42,099 nucleotides of DNA from a virus. Position numbers and translations under genes: made by a program. Position 1 is the stretch's first letter, and each line of letters begins with the position of its first letter. Below are positions 31,808-38,013 of the stretch, one piece after another. Below the pieces are notes generated by a model, which was given only the letters and a program-made list of their open reading frames with translations, was not told where the DNA came from and did not search any database. The stretch covers positions 1 through 42,099 of the IMG/VR virus record IMGVR_UViG_3300020020_000089; one strand, written 5' to 3'.

Positions 31808-32229
31808 TACGCGGCCCTCGCAATCTGCCATTCGTCCGGCGACTGGATCGCGACGCCGAGCTCGGACGGCGCCCACACCAGCACCCAATCGATCAAGTGC
31901 CGGAACTCTTCCACCGACAGATCGGAGCTCGACGCCTTGACCGGGATCGCCTGACCCGTTGGCCCCGGCGTGTAACCGAAGCACTCGCCGAGCAGCGCAT
32001 AGTGCATCTGGTTCGGGCTGTACCCGCAGTGCTCCGCGAGCCGTGGCACGGGCTCAGCCCACCAGTACGAGTTTTGGTCTAGCGTCCGCTTGCTCTTCGG
32101 CTTCCGAAAGACCAGCTCGACGCGCTGCCCGGCGAACTGCCGGCAGACTTCGCCAAATCGTCCGTTGGCGTCATGCCGGAGCACGCCGAGCTCGTCCACG
32201 CGCGCCGGCACCACGAATTGCGCAGCCAT
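31807..32229 (-). CDS. NinB-like recombination protein (tentative)
   Basis: 140 residues from the ATG at 32229, overlapping the upstream stop (TGATG). Conserved-looking blocks are KRTLDQNSYWW, a HCGYSPNQMHYALLGECFG segment and a C-terminal SVEEFRHLIDWVLVWAPSELG. This pattern (R-S/T-L-x-Q-N-x-Y-W then E-E-F-x-x-L-I) is that of the NinB/Orf-type proteins of temperate phages, which help recombination by binding SSB-coated ssDNA. Assignment is by memory of the pattern only, but the neighbours (exonuclease, annealase, SSB-tail protein) agree. Confidence 0.6.
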   Translation of the reverse strand: MAAQFVVPARVDELGVLRHDANGRFGEVCRQFAGQRVELVFRKPKSKRTLDQNSYWWAEPVPRLAEHCGYSPNQMHYALLGECFGYTPGPTGQAIPVKASSSDLSVEEFRHLIDWVLVWAPSELGVAIQSPDEWQIARAA

Positions 32230-32381
32230 CAGCGTTTCTCCCCGTTGCAGACGTGAAACGCGCCGGCCGCGTCGCACCAGTAGACCCGCAGCCGAAAGGC
32301 CGCGCGACGAAAGGCGGCCCGCGCCGCCGCGATCGACGTGTAACACCGCTTCCCGCATGACGGACAGATCACGGGATCCAT
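32229..32381 (-). CDS. Small zinc-finger protein
   Basis: 50 residues, coupled to the next gene by TGATG. It has ICPSCGKRCY near the start and WCDAAGAFHVCNG at the end, a C-x2-C ... C-x5-H-x-C style zinc ribbon with a basic helix between. Likely DNA- or protein-binding; function unknown. Confidence 0.6.
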   Translation of the reverse strand: MDPVICPSCGKRCYTSIAAARAAFRRAAFRLRVYWCDAAGAFHVCNGEKR

Positions 32382-32386
32382 GATGG

Positions 32387-32875
32387 TTAGAACGGAATCT
32401 CGGAGTCCGGCAGATCGGTTACGTCCTCGAACCCGCTCACGTCGAATCCGCCGTTGTAGGCCGGATCGATCGGGCCAGGCTCCGGACCCGCGTCAGCCTT
32501 CCAGCCGCCGCGGATCCGCTTCGCCCATCCGCGCGCCCGTGCTGCGTCCTTGCGCTTGTAGAGCGCGACCGGCTTACCGCTGGCCGTCTCTTCGTTGTTG
32601 GCCTCGGCCTGCTTGGCGAAGTACTCGAACGTGCCCGCGAGCAGATCGAGGAACTCGGCCGGGCACTGGCTCATCGTCAGCCCCTTGCAGGAGTCGCCGC
32701 GCCAGTCGCGCGGGTTGAACTTGACCTGCGGATCCCCATACTGCGAATCCAGATCGCGATCATCGGCGACCTCGAGCCCGCCGCCGCCGCCGGCCGACTG
32801 CCGCAGCAGCGCCTTGAGCGAGGCATCGATGCTCTGCAACAGCCGGAGCGTTTCGACGCGCGGATCGGTTGCCAT
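32387..32875 (-). CDS. Phage protein with an SSB-like C-terminal tip
   Basis: 162 residues from the ATG at 32875, overlapping the annealase stop (TAATG). After a short helix and a Gly run, the core (KFNPRDWRGDSCKGLTMSQ to GWAKRIRGGWK) is a compact basic domain found in many temperate phages near recombination genes. The last residues, acidic and ending DLPDSEIPF, look like the DDDIPF tip by which bacterial SSB recruits repair proteins. It may be an SSB substitute or an SSB mimic. No OB-fold motif could be confirmed. Confidence 0.6.
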   Translation of the reverse strand: MATDPRVETLRLLQSIDASLKALLRQSAGGGGGLEVADDRDLDSQYGDPQVKFNPRDWRGDSCKGLTMSQCPAEFLDLLAGTFEYFAKQAEANNEETASGKPVALYKRKDAARARGWAKRIRGGWKADAGPEPGPIDPAYNGGFDVSGFEDVTDLPDSEIPF

Positions 32876-34464
32876 TACGCCGCCCCTTCCGTGAGCTCTT
32901 CCGGCGCATAGAGCCCGAAGAGAATATCGGCGTAGACGAGCCGCGCGAGCTTGGACGACGCCCGCGCCGCCAGCATGTCCGCGGGATGCTTGCCCCACGA
33001 GGACTTGCTCCACTTGAGATCGTCACCGACGAACGCCGCGCGACCCTCCGCGATCGTGTAGGACAGCCGCACCGGCTCCGGCTCGTCCTTGCGCCACGTC
33101 TCGAACGTCGCGATCTCGGCCGTCCGCTCGACAATGCGGAAATACTTCGCCGCGCCCGACCGCAGCACCAGGCCGCGCATCGCATCGGCCGCCAGCGCGT
33201 GCTTGCCTTCGATGACATGGAACGCGCGCAGGGAGGCGATAGCCTGCAGACCGAGCTCCCGGCCCGCGAGCACCGTCGAGAGCACCGCCTGCGCCGTGCC
33301 GTAGCCGTTGAACATGCGCGCCTGATACATCTGGTTGGCGAGCTGGAACGCCTGCCCGAGCGAGCGCGGCTCGAGCTGCCGCTCGAACTCCACCGGCGCC
33401 GGCGCGAGGCCCGTTGACTCGATCGCCTGTCCCTGCCCCTTGACCATGCCGAGTGCCTGCACGTTCGCCGCGGCAGCCTCCGTGACCGTCACCGGCGGCC
33501 CCGGCTTCATAGCCTCGAGCGCCGCCACGGCACCCGACGCCGCCGCGTGCTCGACCAGCGCACCAACCAGGGAGCGCGGCGCATCGTGGACGCCCACGAC
33601 TGCGGCAACGCTCTGCTTCGCCTCTTCCAGTGTCATCTGCCCCATGTCGCTCATTTCTTCCTCCATCGGCGCCACGTTGCGCGGCGCGCGTTCTGCTGTG
33701 ACTTCCTCAAACGGAATCGGCGCATCGGTGCGCAGCGTGATCAACTGGCAGACCGTCGCCCGGCGCGCGTCGAACTCTTTGAGCGCCGTCGCCAGCGCCG
33801 GCTTGAATGCCACAGGATGCTTAGACAGCGACTCGTAGACGGCCTCAAGATCGCCGTAGGCGCGCAGCAGTTCTTTGGCCTTGACGGGCCCGACGCCCTT
33901 CGCGCCCTTCACGTTGTCCGCGGAATCGCCGACCAGCGCCAGGTAATCGCGCATCTGCCACGGCTTGATGCCGAACTTGGCTTCTACGGCGTCAAGGTCG
34001 TAGACGTTCCCCGACGCCGGCGACAACACGCGCACCTCGCCGCCGCCGAGATGCGGCCCGACCAGATACAGCAGATCCTTGTCGGCCGAGACGATCAGCA
34101 CGTCGAGATTGCGCGGCGCACGAACCGCCGTCATGGCCGCCGTCGCGATCAGATCGTCAGCCTCGAACCCCGGCACCCACCACACCGGATAGCCGTCAGC
34201 CTCGAGCTGCTCTTTTGCCAGCGCGATCTGATGGTAGAGCGCCGCCGGCGCCGCTTCGCGCTGCGCCTTGTAGGACGGATCGATCTCGGCGCGAAACGAC
34301 TTGCCCTTGTCGCAGCAGATCGCCGCGTGCAGATGGTTCGCCGTCAGCGACCGCACGCGCTCGACCATCTTCGTGCTGGCCGCATTCGGATCGGGCTCGG
34401 CCGCCGATGTCAGAAAAATCGGATACGCGATAGAGGACAGGTCGATCAGGGCAATCTCGGTCAT
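32875..34464 (-). CDS. Fusion of 5'-3' exonuclease (FEN/PIN type) and ssDNA-annealing recombinase
   Basis: 529 residues in one uninterrupted frame. Residues 1-255 are a Pol I-type 5'-3' exonuclease: D8, EADDL at 101-105, SADKD at 126-130 and the H3TH GDSADNVKGAKGVG at 179-192. Residues 272-529 look like a RecT-type annealing protein: GRELGLQAIASLRAFHVIEGK-type block, AKYFRIVERTAE, and SSWGKHPADMLAARASSK near the end. Exonuclease plus annealase is the two-part lambda Red/RecET logic, normally in two genes. Between the domains the DNA keeps GGAGG and an ATG (33654) with ideal spacing, so the annealase may also be made alone. Confidence 0.8.
   Translation of the reverse strand: MTEIALIDLSSIAYPIFLTSAAEPDPNAASTKMVERVRSLTANHLHAAICCDKGKSFRAEIDPSYKAQREAAPAALYHQIALAKEQLEADGYPVWWVPGFEADDLIATAAMTAVRAPRNLDVLIVSADKDLLYLVGPHLGGGEVRVLSPASGNVYDLDAVEAKFGIKPWQMRDYLALVGDSADNVKGAKGVGPVKAKELLRAYGDLEAVYESLSKHPVAFKPALATALKEFDARRATVCQLITLRTDAPIPFEEVTAERAPRNVAPMEEEMSDMGQMTLEEAKQSVAAVVGVHDAPRSLVGALVEHAAASGAVAALEAMKPGPPVTVTEAAAANVQALGMVKGQGQAIESTGLAPAPVEFERQLEPRSLGQAFQLANQMYQARMFNGYGTAQAVLSTVLAGRELGLQAIASLRAFHVIEGKHALAADAMRGLVLRSGAAKYFRIVERTAEIATFETWRKDEPEPVRLSYTIAEGRAAFVGDDLKWSKSSWGKHPADMLAARASSKLARLVYADILFGLYAPEELTEGAA
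33652..33664 (-). promoter_or_regulatory. Internal ribosome binding site and ATG at the domain joint
   Basis: GGAGG (33664-33660), five bases, then ATG (33654-33652), codon 271 of the fusion, in the same frame. Starting here gives a 259-residue annealase alone. It is what remains if two coupled genes fused by loss of the first stop codon. Confidence 0.6.
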
Positions 34465-34685
34465 TAGCGCCTCGCGAAAAATTGCTGTTGGTTGCGTTCG
34501 TCGTTGTAAACCGCCCGGCAGTAGTGCGAACAGAACACGCCAGCCGGCGACGTGCAGACCCCGACCGTCGCCGTCGTCCCGCAGTGCGCGCAGACGGGAT
34601 CCGGCTCACGCCGCGGCCGGCGCTCACTCGACGCCGAGCACCGACCGCAGTAGCCGCAGCGCGGCCCGCACGCGCTTAGTCGCAT
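34464..34685 (-). CDS. Double zinc-finger small protein
   Basis: 73 residues with two cysteine groups: CGPRCGYCGRC near the start and VCAHCG ... FCSHYCRAVYN in the second half, the latter like an MYND/zinc-ribbon-type finger. It overlaps the upstream gene by ten bases and the fusion gene by one (TAATG). Likely a nucleic-acid or protein binding accessory of the recombination block. Confidence 0.65.
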   Translation of the reverse strand: MRLSACGPRCGYCGRCSASSERRPRREPDPVCAHCGTTATVGVCTSPAGVFCSHYCRAVYNDERNQQQFFARR

Positions 34686-34888
34686 GACGACACCCGCTCG
34701 AACGTCGGCCCGCCCGCAGTAGGTTGCTGCGGTGTTCCTGCGCGGGCAGAATTACCCGTCGCCGAGCTCTCCCAGGAACCCGACAAAGCCGACGATCGCG
34801 CGGGTGCCCATGCTTCGCGCTTGTGTTCTACGACCGTGAGCGGCACCGCCCACCCGACCCGCCGCAGGAGAATGTCCAGGGCGTGCAT
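34676..34888 (-). CDS. Small hypothetical protein
   Basis: 70 residues from the ATG at 34888, overlapping the stop of the small membrane gene (TAATG). The first half has a short amphipathic segment (MHALDILLRRVGWAVPLTVV); the second is Ser/Ala/Gly rich and probably disordered. No family recognised. Confidence 0.5.
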   Translation of the reverse strand: MHALDILLRRVGWAVPLTVVEHKREAWAPARSSALSGSWESSATGNSARAGTPQQPTAGGPTFERVSSCD

Positions 34889-35037
34889 TACTTCACCAAG
34901 TAGCAGAAGAACAGGCACCATTCCGGGTTGTCCGGCGTGTAGATCGCGCAGATGGCCTCCATGATCCCCCCCGTCGCCACGGCCATCGCCCACGCCATCG
35001 AAGACGCCGCCACCGCACCGATCACCCGTCGTTTCAT
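34888..35037 (-). CDS. Small exported or membrane protein
   Basis: 49 residues, ATG overlapping the upstream stop (ATGA) and stop overlapping the next ATG. A basic start (MKRR) leads into an Ala/Val/Met-rich helix (residues 5-25), then a hydrophobic Cys/Phe-rich end. Early small membrane proteins of temperate phages often block superinfection; nothing in the sequence proves that here. Confidence 0.55.
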   Translation of the reverse strand: MKRRVIGAVAASSMAWAMAVATGGIMEAICAIYTPDNPEWCLFFCYLVK

Positions 35038-35468
35038 GCCATCTTCCTTTCCTCGTTGAACGCTGTTCGCATGCTGTCCACCATCGTTTGTGAGCTCGGC
35101 ACCGCGAACCCGCGAAACACGGCGACCTGCTGCGGCCGAATCACCACGGCCCCGATCCGATCCGCAATGCGCTCGATGAACGCCAACCAGAACGCATCCG
35201 GCAGCGCCGCCAAACGCCAGAGATTCAGCGGTTCACCCTGCCGGATCGCCCGCGACAACTTCGGGGCGCTCGTGCCCATGACCGTGACCGCGAGATGCCC
35301 GTGCTTGCCGACCGCCGTCAGACTGGCGTCCACGTCAGCCGCCAGCTCGCGCGAGGCGTCCGTGTGCTCCGTCCACGCGCCGAGGATGGCCGCCACCGCG
35401 AGCCCGAACGCCACCGTGAGGCCCGAGATAAGCAGCGGCAGGCCGTAGACGACTACCAGCTCTCTCAT
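35034..35468 (-). CDS. Membrane-anchored early protein
   Basis: 144 residues from the ATG at 35468, which has AGGAG eight bases upstream. One hydrophobic helix (about residues 4-30, ELVVVYGLPLLISGLTVAFG) is followed by a soluble helical domain of about 110 residues. Second or third gene after the Cro-like regulator, so expressed very early; a role in host takeover or exclusion is possible. No family recognised. Confidence 0.55.
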   Translation of the reverse strand: MRELVVVYGLPLLISGLTVAFGLAVAAILGAWTEHTDASRELAADVDASLTAVGKHGHLAVTVMGTSAPKLSRAIRQGEPLNLWRLAALPDAFWLAFIERIADRIGAVVIRPQQVAVFRGFAVPSSQTMVDSMRTAFNEERKMA

Positions 35469-35543
35469 CGCCCACACTCCTGACAGGCAACCGAATTGCC
35501 TTTTGGGGCGCCGGCGCACAGCACAGAATGCGGAGTCATGGCG

Positions 35544-35879
35544 CTAAACCTGTCCCTTCAAAAGCAGTTGAAGAACGCGACGCTCAATCAAGAGCTGGCC
35601 GCGCGCCCGAACGACCGGCGCCGCCTTCCGCGCGAGCCACTGACGAAAGGCGCGCGCGGGTTCTTTGCAGGCATCGAATCGAGCGAACCGCGCCCCCTCG
35701 GCCATCGTGAGATAGGGACTGTCCGGCAGGCCGATCTGACCGCCGCGATCGCCGACGTGCGACAAGCGATCGCCGAACTCGCGCGCCGACGCGAGCGCCT
35801 GGCCCGATTGACGCATCTCGCGCTCGAGCCGCCGTCGAGCGTCCATGAGCCGTTCCCCCGGCAGGAGGGTTGTCGTCAC
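35544..35879 (-). CDS. Early hypothetical protein coupled to the Cro-like gene
   Basis: 111 residues from a GTG at 35879 overlapping the regulator stop (GTGA); an ATG at 35846 with a purine-rich leader is an alternative. Arg-rich and helical throughout (MDARRRLEREMRQSGQALA, then ARAFRQWLARKAAPVVRA), without cysteine clusters. Possibly DNA-binding. A plus-strand frame covers the same bases, but coupling favours this one. Confidence 0.5.
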   Translation of the reverse strand: MTTTLLPGERLMDARRRLEREMRQSGQALASAREFGDRLSHVGDRGGQIGLPDSPYLTMAEGARFARFDACKEPARAFRQWLARKAAPVVRARGQLLIERRVLQLLLKGQV

Positions 35880-36079
35880 GACTTGCCCCCGACGCGGAAC
35901 TCGGCGACGCATTCGGGATCGACACCGAGCACGCGGCAGATCTTGACGACCAGTCGATAGGAGGGATTCGGCACCGCGCCCGCCTCGAGATTCGAGATTT
36001 GCTTTTGGTTACACCGGACACGGGCCGCGAGTTGCGCCTGCGTCAACCCTGCCGTCGTCCGCGCTTTCTTGAGTCGCAC
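35876..36079 (-). CDS. Cro-like HTH regulator, leaderless mRNA
   Basis: 67 residues from a GTG at 36079 (VRLKKARTTAGLTQAQLAAR). It is little more than an XRE helix-turn-helix (about residues 3-58; recognition helix around RCNQKQISNLEAG). A longer TTG-initiated frame to 36115 would start inside the -35 box and is rejected. The promoter puts transcription start at the GTG itself, as for lambda cI from PRM. It heads the minus-strand early operon and diverges from the CI-like gene, so a Cro role is likely. Confidence 0.8.
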   Translation of the reverse strand: MRLKKARTTAGLTQAQLAARVRCNQKQISNLEAGAVPNPSYRLVVKICRVLGVDPECVAEFRVGGKS

Positions 36080-36084
36080 GCAAA
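36069..36084. promoter_or_regulatory. Candidate operator dyad O6 over the Cro-like start
   Basis: TTGAGT-CGCA-CGCAAA; the right half is perfect, the left has two mismatches. It covers the predicted transcription and translation start of the Cro-like gene. Confidence 0.45.
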
Positions 36085-36086
36085 GG

Positions 36087-36115
36087 AATATAAGCCTAAC
36101 AAGAAAACCTGTCAA
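36087..36115 (-). promoter_or_regulatory. Strong promoter of the early operon (PR-like)
   Basis: Minus strand TTGACA (36115-36110), exactly 17 bases, TATATT (36092-36087): five or six of six matches in both boxes. Start of transcription is expected at 36079-36080, the GTG of the Cro-like gene. CAAGAAAAC in the spacer resembles the regulatory repeats at 24257 and 30918. Confidence 0.85.
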
Positions 36116-36133
36116 GCGTAATCGGCAAGAATC

Positions 36134-36149
36134 TTTGCGTTGCCGGCAA
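36134..36149. promoter_or_regulatory. Candidate operator dyad O7 in the switch region
   Basis: TTTGCG-TTGC-CGGCAA (minus strand TTGCCG-GCAA-CGCAAA), between the two divergent promoters; a bound protein could affect both. Confidence 0.6.
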
Positions 36150-36152
36150 GCC

Positions 36153-36181
36153 TAGACGACTCAACTATTTAGGAGTAAGAT
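36153..36181 (+). promoter_or_regulatory. Candidate promoter for CI-like gene and integrase (PRM-like)
   Basis: TAGACG, 17 bases, TAAGAT, each four of six matches. Start near 36188 leaves a 28-base leader with AAGGG before the ATG at 36216. Weak boxes fit a promoter that needs activation. Confidence 0.45.
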
Positions 36182-36215
36182 CCTGAAGGGGTTTCAGTAG
36201 CAAGGGTGTGTTAGA

Positions 36216-36686
36216 ATGAGCGAATCCATCGGGCAACGAATCCGACGCCTGCGTCTGGCGGCAGGCATCCGTTTCCAAAAGCAGCTCGCAAACCAGATCG
36301 GGATCGACCCGGCGAGCCTCAACCAAATCGAGCAGGGCTACCGCGTGCCCCGACTCGTTACGATTGAAAAGCTCGCGCTGGCCCTGGGTGTGACCCGAGA
36401 TGTCATTCTCGACGGCGACACTGGCGCGTTACCGCAGCAGCCGAAGGCTGCACCAGAGCCACCGAGGAAACAAGCCGGAGCCGCCGACGATGCCGAATCG
36501 CCTGCCATTTCTCAAGCCACCGAGCGCGCCATCGCGGCCGTTGTTCAGACCGCGATCTTTGATGTCCTCTCCGGATTCGTGGAATCGATCAGCGACACCA
36601 TCAACGCCACGCGCGCAGCGCCTGACGCTGGCCGAAAAACTGGCGCGTCTAGCCATCGTCCGGCCCGGCGCACTCCGCGCCATTGA
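36216..36686 (+). CDS. CI-like HTH regulator
   Basis: 156 residues. Residues 5-65 are an XRE helix-turn-helix (QRIRRLRLAAGIRFQ, ANQIGIDPASLNQIEQGYR); a Pro/Ala linker and a helical stretch (SQATERAIAAVVQTAIFDVL) follow, which may be a dimer domain. It lacks an autocleavage (LexA-type) domain. Divergent from the Cro-like gene and followed by integrase, it is the likely lysogeny repressor. The last 22 residues look unlike the rest, while the +1 frame there encodes a good protein end, so a frameshift is possible. Confidence 0.75.
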   Translation: MSESIGQRIRRLRLAAGIRFQKQLANQIGIDPASLNQIEQGYRVPRLVTIEKLALALGVTRDVILDGDTGALPQQPKAAPEPPRKQAGAADDAESPAISQATERAIAAVVQTAIFDVLSGFVESISDTINATRAAPDAGRKTGASSHRPARRTPRH

Positions 36687-36741
36687 ATTGATGGCGGATC
36701 GGTATCTGCACAAGTATGCGCCCGCCGACGACGGCAGCTAA
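36562..36741 (+). CDS. Overlapping frame after the CI-like gene (frameshifted tail or small gene)
   Basis: In the +1 frame relative to the regulator, the last 39 residues (LTLAEKLARLAIVRPGALRA, then IELMADRYLHKY) have real-gene composition and strong G/C third positions. In-frame ATGs exist at 36562 and 36490 (the latter with GGAG nine bases upstream). It overlaps the integrase start by 26 bases. It may be a separate small gene or the true C-terminus of the CI-like protein reached by a +1 shift near 36610-36625. Confidence 0.45.
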   Translation: MSSPDSWNRSATPSTPRAQRLTLAEKLARLAIVRPGALRAIELMADRYLHKYAPADDGS

Positions 36742-37831
36742 GCCCCCGACCGGCGTCTATCGCACCGCCCGCGGCTGGCGGGCCGTGGTCCGCGTCGCCC
36801 CCGGCCCGCAGGGACTCCGCACGAAATGCTTTCCTGCCGGCACCGCGATCGTCACCATGCGCCGCTGGAGAGAAGAGCAGCGCGTTCGCCGGACGCTCGG
36901 CGCCGACCTGCCGGCCACCGGCGCCACCCTCCGCGAAGATGTCGCCCGGTATCTCGACCAGGTGCAGACCATGCCGACGATCCGCGATCGCCGCGATGAT
37001 CTCGCGCGCTGGCTCCGCGTCTTTGGCCCCGAGCGCGTCCGCGTCAGCATCACGCCCGGCGACATTCGCGCGCAGCTTGAGACATGGCGCCAAGAAGGCT
37101 ATGCGCCCTCGACCGTGAACCACCGCCGGACGGCCCTGATGCACTTGTGGAGCGTCCTCGACGGGAAGAGCGCCCCCAACCCCGCCCGCGACGTGCCGCG
37201 CTACCTCGAGGCGCTCGGCCCGCCGCGCGCCCTCTCGCCGACCGCCGTCGCGCTGCTGCTGCACCTGATGCCGGAGAGCCAAACGAAAGCCCGGCTCGCG
37301 CTGCTCGCGTGGACCGGCTGGCCGCCGGCGCAAATGGCGAAACTGACCCCGGCCGACATCGAATGGCAGCGCGCCGTGTTCGTCCGCGCGCGCCGCAAGG
37401 GCAAGGGCGCCGCCGGCGCCTGGCTGCCACTGCTTGCGCCGGCCTGGGAGGCGCTCGGCGACTTCAAACGGCTCGGCTGTTGGGGCGAGTTCTCGACCTC
37501 GAGCGCCCGCGCCTGCCTGCGGCGCGCCGCCACGAAAGCGAACGCGATCATGCTGCCGCTCGAGATGCACCGCGAGCTCGCCGACGTGACGCCCTACCAG
37601 TTCCGGCACTCGTTCGGCACCCTCGTTGCCGCCATCACGCAAGACGATCGCGCCGTGCAGACGCTACTCCAGCACGCCGACCTGCGGCAGACGCACCGCT
37701 ATACCGGCGCCACCGTCGATCCGCGCGTCGCCGCGGCGCTCGCGCGCGTCACCGAGGTAATCCGGCCCGCAGAAAAGGCGAAAGGTTGCACGCAGGTTAC
37801 AAACGAGGCAGATACGGCGCTAAGCCACTGA
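36716..37831 (+). CDS. int: Tyrosine recombinase integrase, variant lacking Arg I
   Basis: 371 residues. The N-terminal part has a DNA-binding AP2-like/arm domain (residues 12-50), then a SAM-like core-binding domain (65-155) and the catalytic domain. Box II is YQFRHSF (R297, H298), followed by LLQH (H320) and HRYTG with the nucleophile Y329. In box I, where T-G-x-R is expected, the sequence is T200-G-W-P-P-A-Q, so the first catalytic arginine is replaced by proline. It directs insertion at attP, which lies directly downstream; one arm-type repeat lies inside its own 3' end. Confidence 0.88.
   Translation: MRPPTTAAKPPTGVYRTARGWRAVVRVAPGPQGLRTKCFPAGTAIVTMRRWREEQRVRRTLGADLPATGATLREDVARYLDQVQTMPTIRDRRDDLARWLRVFGPERVRVSITPGDIRAQLETWRQEGYAPSTVNHRRTALMHLWSVLDGKSAPNPARDVPRYLEALGPPRALSPTAVALLLHLMPESQTKARLALLAWTGWPPAQMAKLTPADIEWQRAVFVRARRKGKGAAGAWLPLLAPAWEALGDFKRLGCWGEFSTSSARACLRRAATKANAIMLPLEMHRELADVTPYQFRHSFGTLVAAITQDDRAVQTLLQHADLRQTHRYTGATVDPRVAAALARVTEVIRPAEKAKGCTQVTNEADTALSH
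37778..37801 (+). repeat. Integrase arm-type site, left arm
   Basis: GCGAAAGGTTG, five bases, AGGTTACA; repeated with a four-base spacer at 37963-37985, on the other side of the tRNA-like core. It lies in the last codons of the integrase gene. Confidence 0.65.
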
Positions 37832-37848
37832 TTCTACAGAGGCTCGGA

Positions 37849-37898
37849 TCGGCCTCCGGAGCCGAATGTTGCAGGTTCGAGCCCTGCCGGGCGCACCA
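37849..37898 (+). other. attP: attP core: 3' part of a tRNA-Arg(CCG) gene
   Basis: From the anticodon stem to the encoded CCA the bases form a perfect tRNA 3' part: stem TCGGC/GCCGA around loop CTCCGGA (anticodon CCG), variable ATGTT, T-arm GCAGG-TTCGAGC-CCTGC, acceptor strand CGGGCGC, A, CCA. No matching 5' acceptor strand (GCGCCCG) or D-arm precedes it, so this is not a full tRNA gene. The phage copy would rebuild the 3' end of the host tRNA-Arg gene after insertion. Confidence 0.88.
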
Positions 37899-37962
37899 CT
37901 TTTCCTCAGTAATTCCGCCGCTTTCGCCTCTCAACCCGACTCACGCAGGCTCACTCTGACCC

Positions 37963-37998
37963 GCGAAAGGTTGTACTAGGTTACACGGGTTGCACAGG
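37963..37998 (+). repeat. Integrase arm-type sites, right arm
   Basis: GCGAAAGGTTG-TACT-AGGTTACA at 37963-37985 matches the left arm; a further GGTTGCACAGG at 37988-37998 matches GGTTGCACGCAGG of the left arm. Together they flank the tRNA-like core as P and P' arms. Confidence 0.6.
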
Positions 37999-37999
37999 C

Positions 38000-38005
38000 T
38001 ATAAT
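38000..38005 (+). promoter_or_regulatory. TATAAT box before the secreted-protein gene
   Basis: A perfect TATAAT directly after the right arm sites; no good -35 box is seen 16-18 bases upstream. Integrase bound at the arm could influence it. It precedes the ATG at 38014 by only eight bases, so the mRNA would be short-leadered. Confidence 0.45.
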
Positions 38006-38013
38006 CCCCGCCC

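Noticed and set aside
35496-35960. Plus-strand frame across the early hypothetical and Cro-like genes
   Set aside because: It runs antisense to a coupled gene pair with a strong promoter and HTH domain.
36080-36115. TTG start giving a 79-residue Cro-like protein
   Set aside because: The TTG is the -35 box of the gene's own promoter and would not be transcribed.
36545-37642. Long minus-strand frame opposite the integrase
   Set aside because: Arg/Gly-rich antisense of the clear integrase gene; high GC creates open frames on the opposite strand everywhere here.
37800-37898. A complete tRNA-Arg gene
   Set aside because: Only the part from the anticodon stem to CCA is formed; no GCGCCCG 5' acceptor strand or D-arm precedes it, so it is an attP remnant.
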